In this document: positions 63,599 through 64,000 of the stretch, piece by piece
How the letters are laid out: every line of letters starts with the position of its first letter
Numbering within the stretch: position 1 is the stretch's first letter
Position numbers and translations under genes: made by a program
Notes under the pieces: generated by a model
What the model saw: the letters and a program-made list of their open reading frames with translations, nothing else
Databases searched by the model: none
What the model was told of the DNA's origin: nothing
Assembly: GCF_000972785.3 (NCBI RefSeq)
Contig: NZ_CP011253.3
Coordinates: forward strand, 2,728,001 to 2,792,000
DNA length: 64,000 nt
Direction: 5' to 3'
From: Pandoraea oxalativorans
GTDB taxonomy: Bacteria; Pseudomonadota; Gammaproteobacteria; Burkholderiales; Burkholderiaceae

Positions 63599-64000
63599 GG
63601 TCGTCATCCGAAATAATGAAGGTGGTGCCGATTTCCAACTGACTGAGCGTGGTCGGCACGCCCTCGTAATCCGTGTCGTCGTCAACGGCTTCGATGGCGT
63701 GATGCGCCACCGGGATCGCAATGCTCCACGGATACAGCGGAACGATGTCCGTCTGCGGCGCGGCGGCACCGTTCGAGCGCCGAGCGGTGTCGAACAGCGT
63801 GAAGGTCTGCATGTCGGTGCCCGCTGCCGCCGTCGCATCGGCGTCCGTGACGACCGTCGCGATGCGCAGCATCGAAAAGCCCGAGACGTATTGCACATAG
63901 GGCAACGCGCCGATGTACGCTTCGAGATCGTGCTGGCGGATGCACCACCCGAAGTGCGTGCGGTAGCCCACGTCGTCCTGCCACGGCGTGAGGTAGCGCG
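63570..64000 (-). CDS. eCIS baseplate-like protein, C-terminal part (truncated by window edge)
   Basis: The frame is open to base 64000 and reads RYLTPWQDDVGYRTHFGW at the edge, so the GTG at 63971 is internal and the start lies outside. Visible: IRQHDLEAYIGALPYVQYVSGFSMLRI, the typical C-terminal domain of J-like baseplate proteins, then DIVPLYPWSIAIPVAHHAIE and an acidic tail (SDDDHERKT). The stop at 63570 overlaps the following gene by about 29 bp. It probably belongs to a second, larger baseplate J-like protein. Confidence 0.7.
   Translation of the reverse strand, partial: RYLTPWQDDVGYRTHFGWCIRQHDLEAYIGALPYVQYVSGFSMLRIATVVTDADATAAAGTDMQTFTLFDTARRSNGAAAPQTDIVPLYPWSIAIPVAHHAIEAVDDDTDYEGVPTTLSQLEIGTTFIISDDDHERKTDRPA

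Noticed and set aside
1..64000. CRISPR arrays, tRNA or rRNA genes, insertion sequences
   Set aside because: I saw no regularly spaced repeats, no cloverleaf-like or rRNA sequence and no transposase frame in either strand.

Overview
The window is GC-rich, densely packed DNA with short intergenic gaps and many 4-bp ATGA overlaps. Family content (MHS-type MFS transporter, LysR and AraC regulators, NodU-type carbamoyltransferase, PoxB-like TPP enzyme) and codon use suggest a beta-proteobacterium of the Burkholderiaceae, possibly Pandoraea. The genus is an inference from general resemblance only. I saw no rRNA, tRNA, CRISPR array or intact insertion sequence.

Region 1 (1-21417) is a surface-glycan or glycoconjugate locus with its own regulators. 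It encodes nucleotide-sugar enzymes (UDP-glucuronate decarboxylase, GalE), glycosyltransferases of the GT4, GT2 and GT9 types, a PIG-L deacetylase, a NodU-type carbamoyltransferase, a GmhB-like heptose phosphatase, an SDR, an Atm1-like ABC exporter and a TPP-dependent enzyme. Embedded in it are a hybrid PAS histidine kinase, an NtrC-type response regulator and a second sigma-54 activator without a receiver domain. I found five GG-N10-GC sigma-54-type promoter matches, each 21-105 bases upstream of a gene or operon start. This suggests that the locus is one sigma-54 regulon.

Region 2 (21418-25082) is chromosomal filler: a decayed inositol-monophosphatase relic, a periplasmic L-asparaginase, a PhzF-family protein and an AraC regulator.

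Region 3 (25364-44726) is a five-gene Tc (insecticidal toxin complex) operon on the + strand. It has a split TcA (TcaA-like with an added Ig-like C-terminal extension, and TcaB-like with the TcB-binding domain), an unrecognised 893-residue Ig-rich protein, a TcB/SpvB gene broken by one frameshift, and a TccC/RHS protein with an unrecognised C-terminal effector of about 270 residues. A 46-codon gene relic and a long hairpin lie just downstream.

Region 4 (44945-50988) looks metabolic: succinate-semialdehyde-type dehydrogenase plus iron-containing alcohol dehydrogenase (possibly 4-hydroxybutyrate use), a divergent LysR regulator, an MFS transporter and a YcaC-like hydrolase. A shared AAAAGTTATA(G/T)CGCTA-like element occurs in both promoter regions around the LysR gene.

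Region 5 (51155-64000, - strand) starts with a GGDEF relic and then holds the distal half of an extracellular contractile injection system (eCIS): baseplate J-like proteins, a 1364-residue tape-measure-type protein, an Afp15-like AAA+ ATPase and a terminal 1022-residue exported, membrane-anchored protein with a GH18-like central region. The rest of the eCIS (sheath, tube and so on) should lie beyond base 64000. Two different toxin-delivery machines, Tc and eCIS, therefore sit within about 7 kb of each other.
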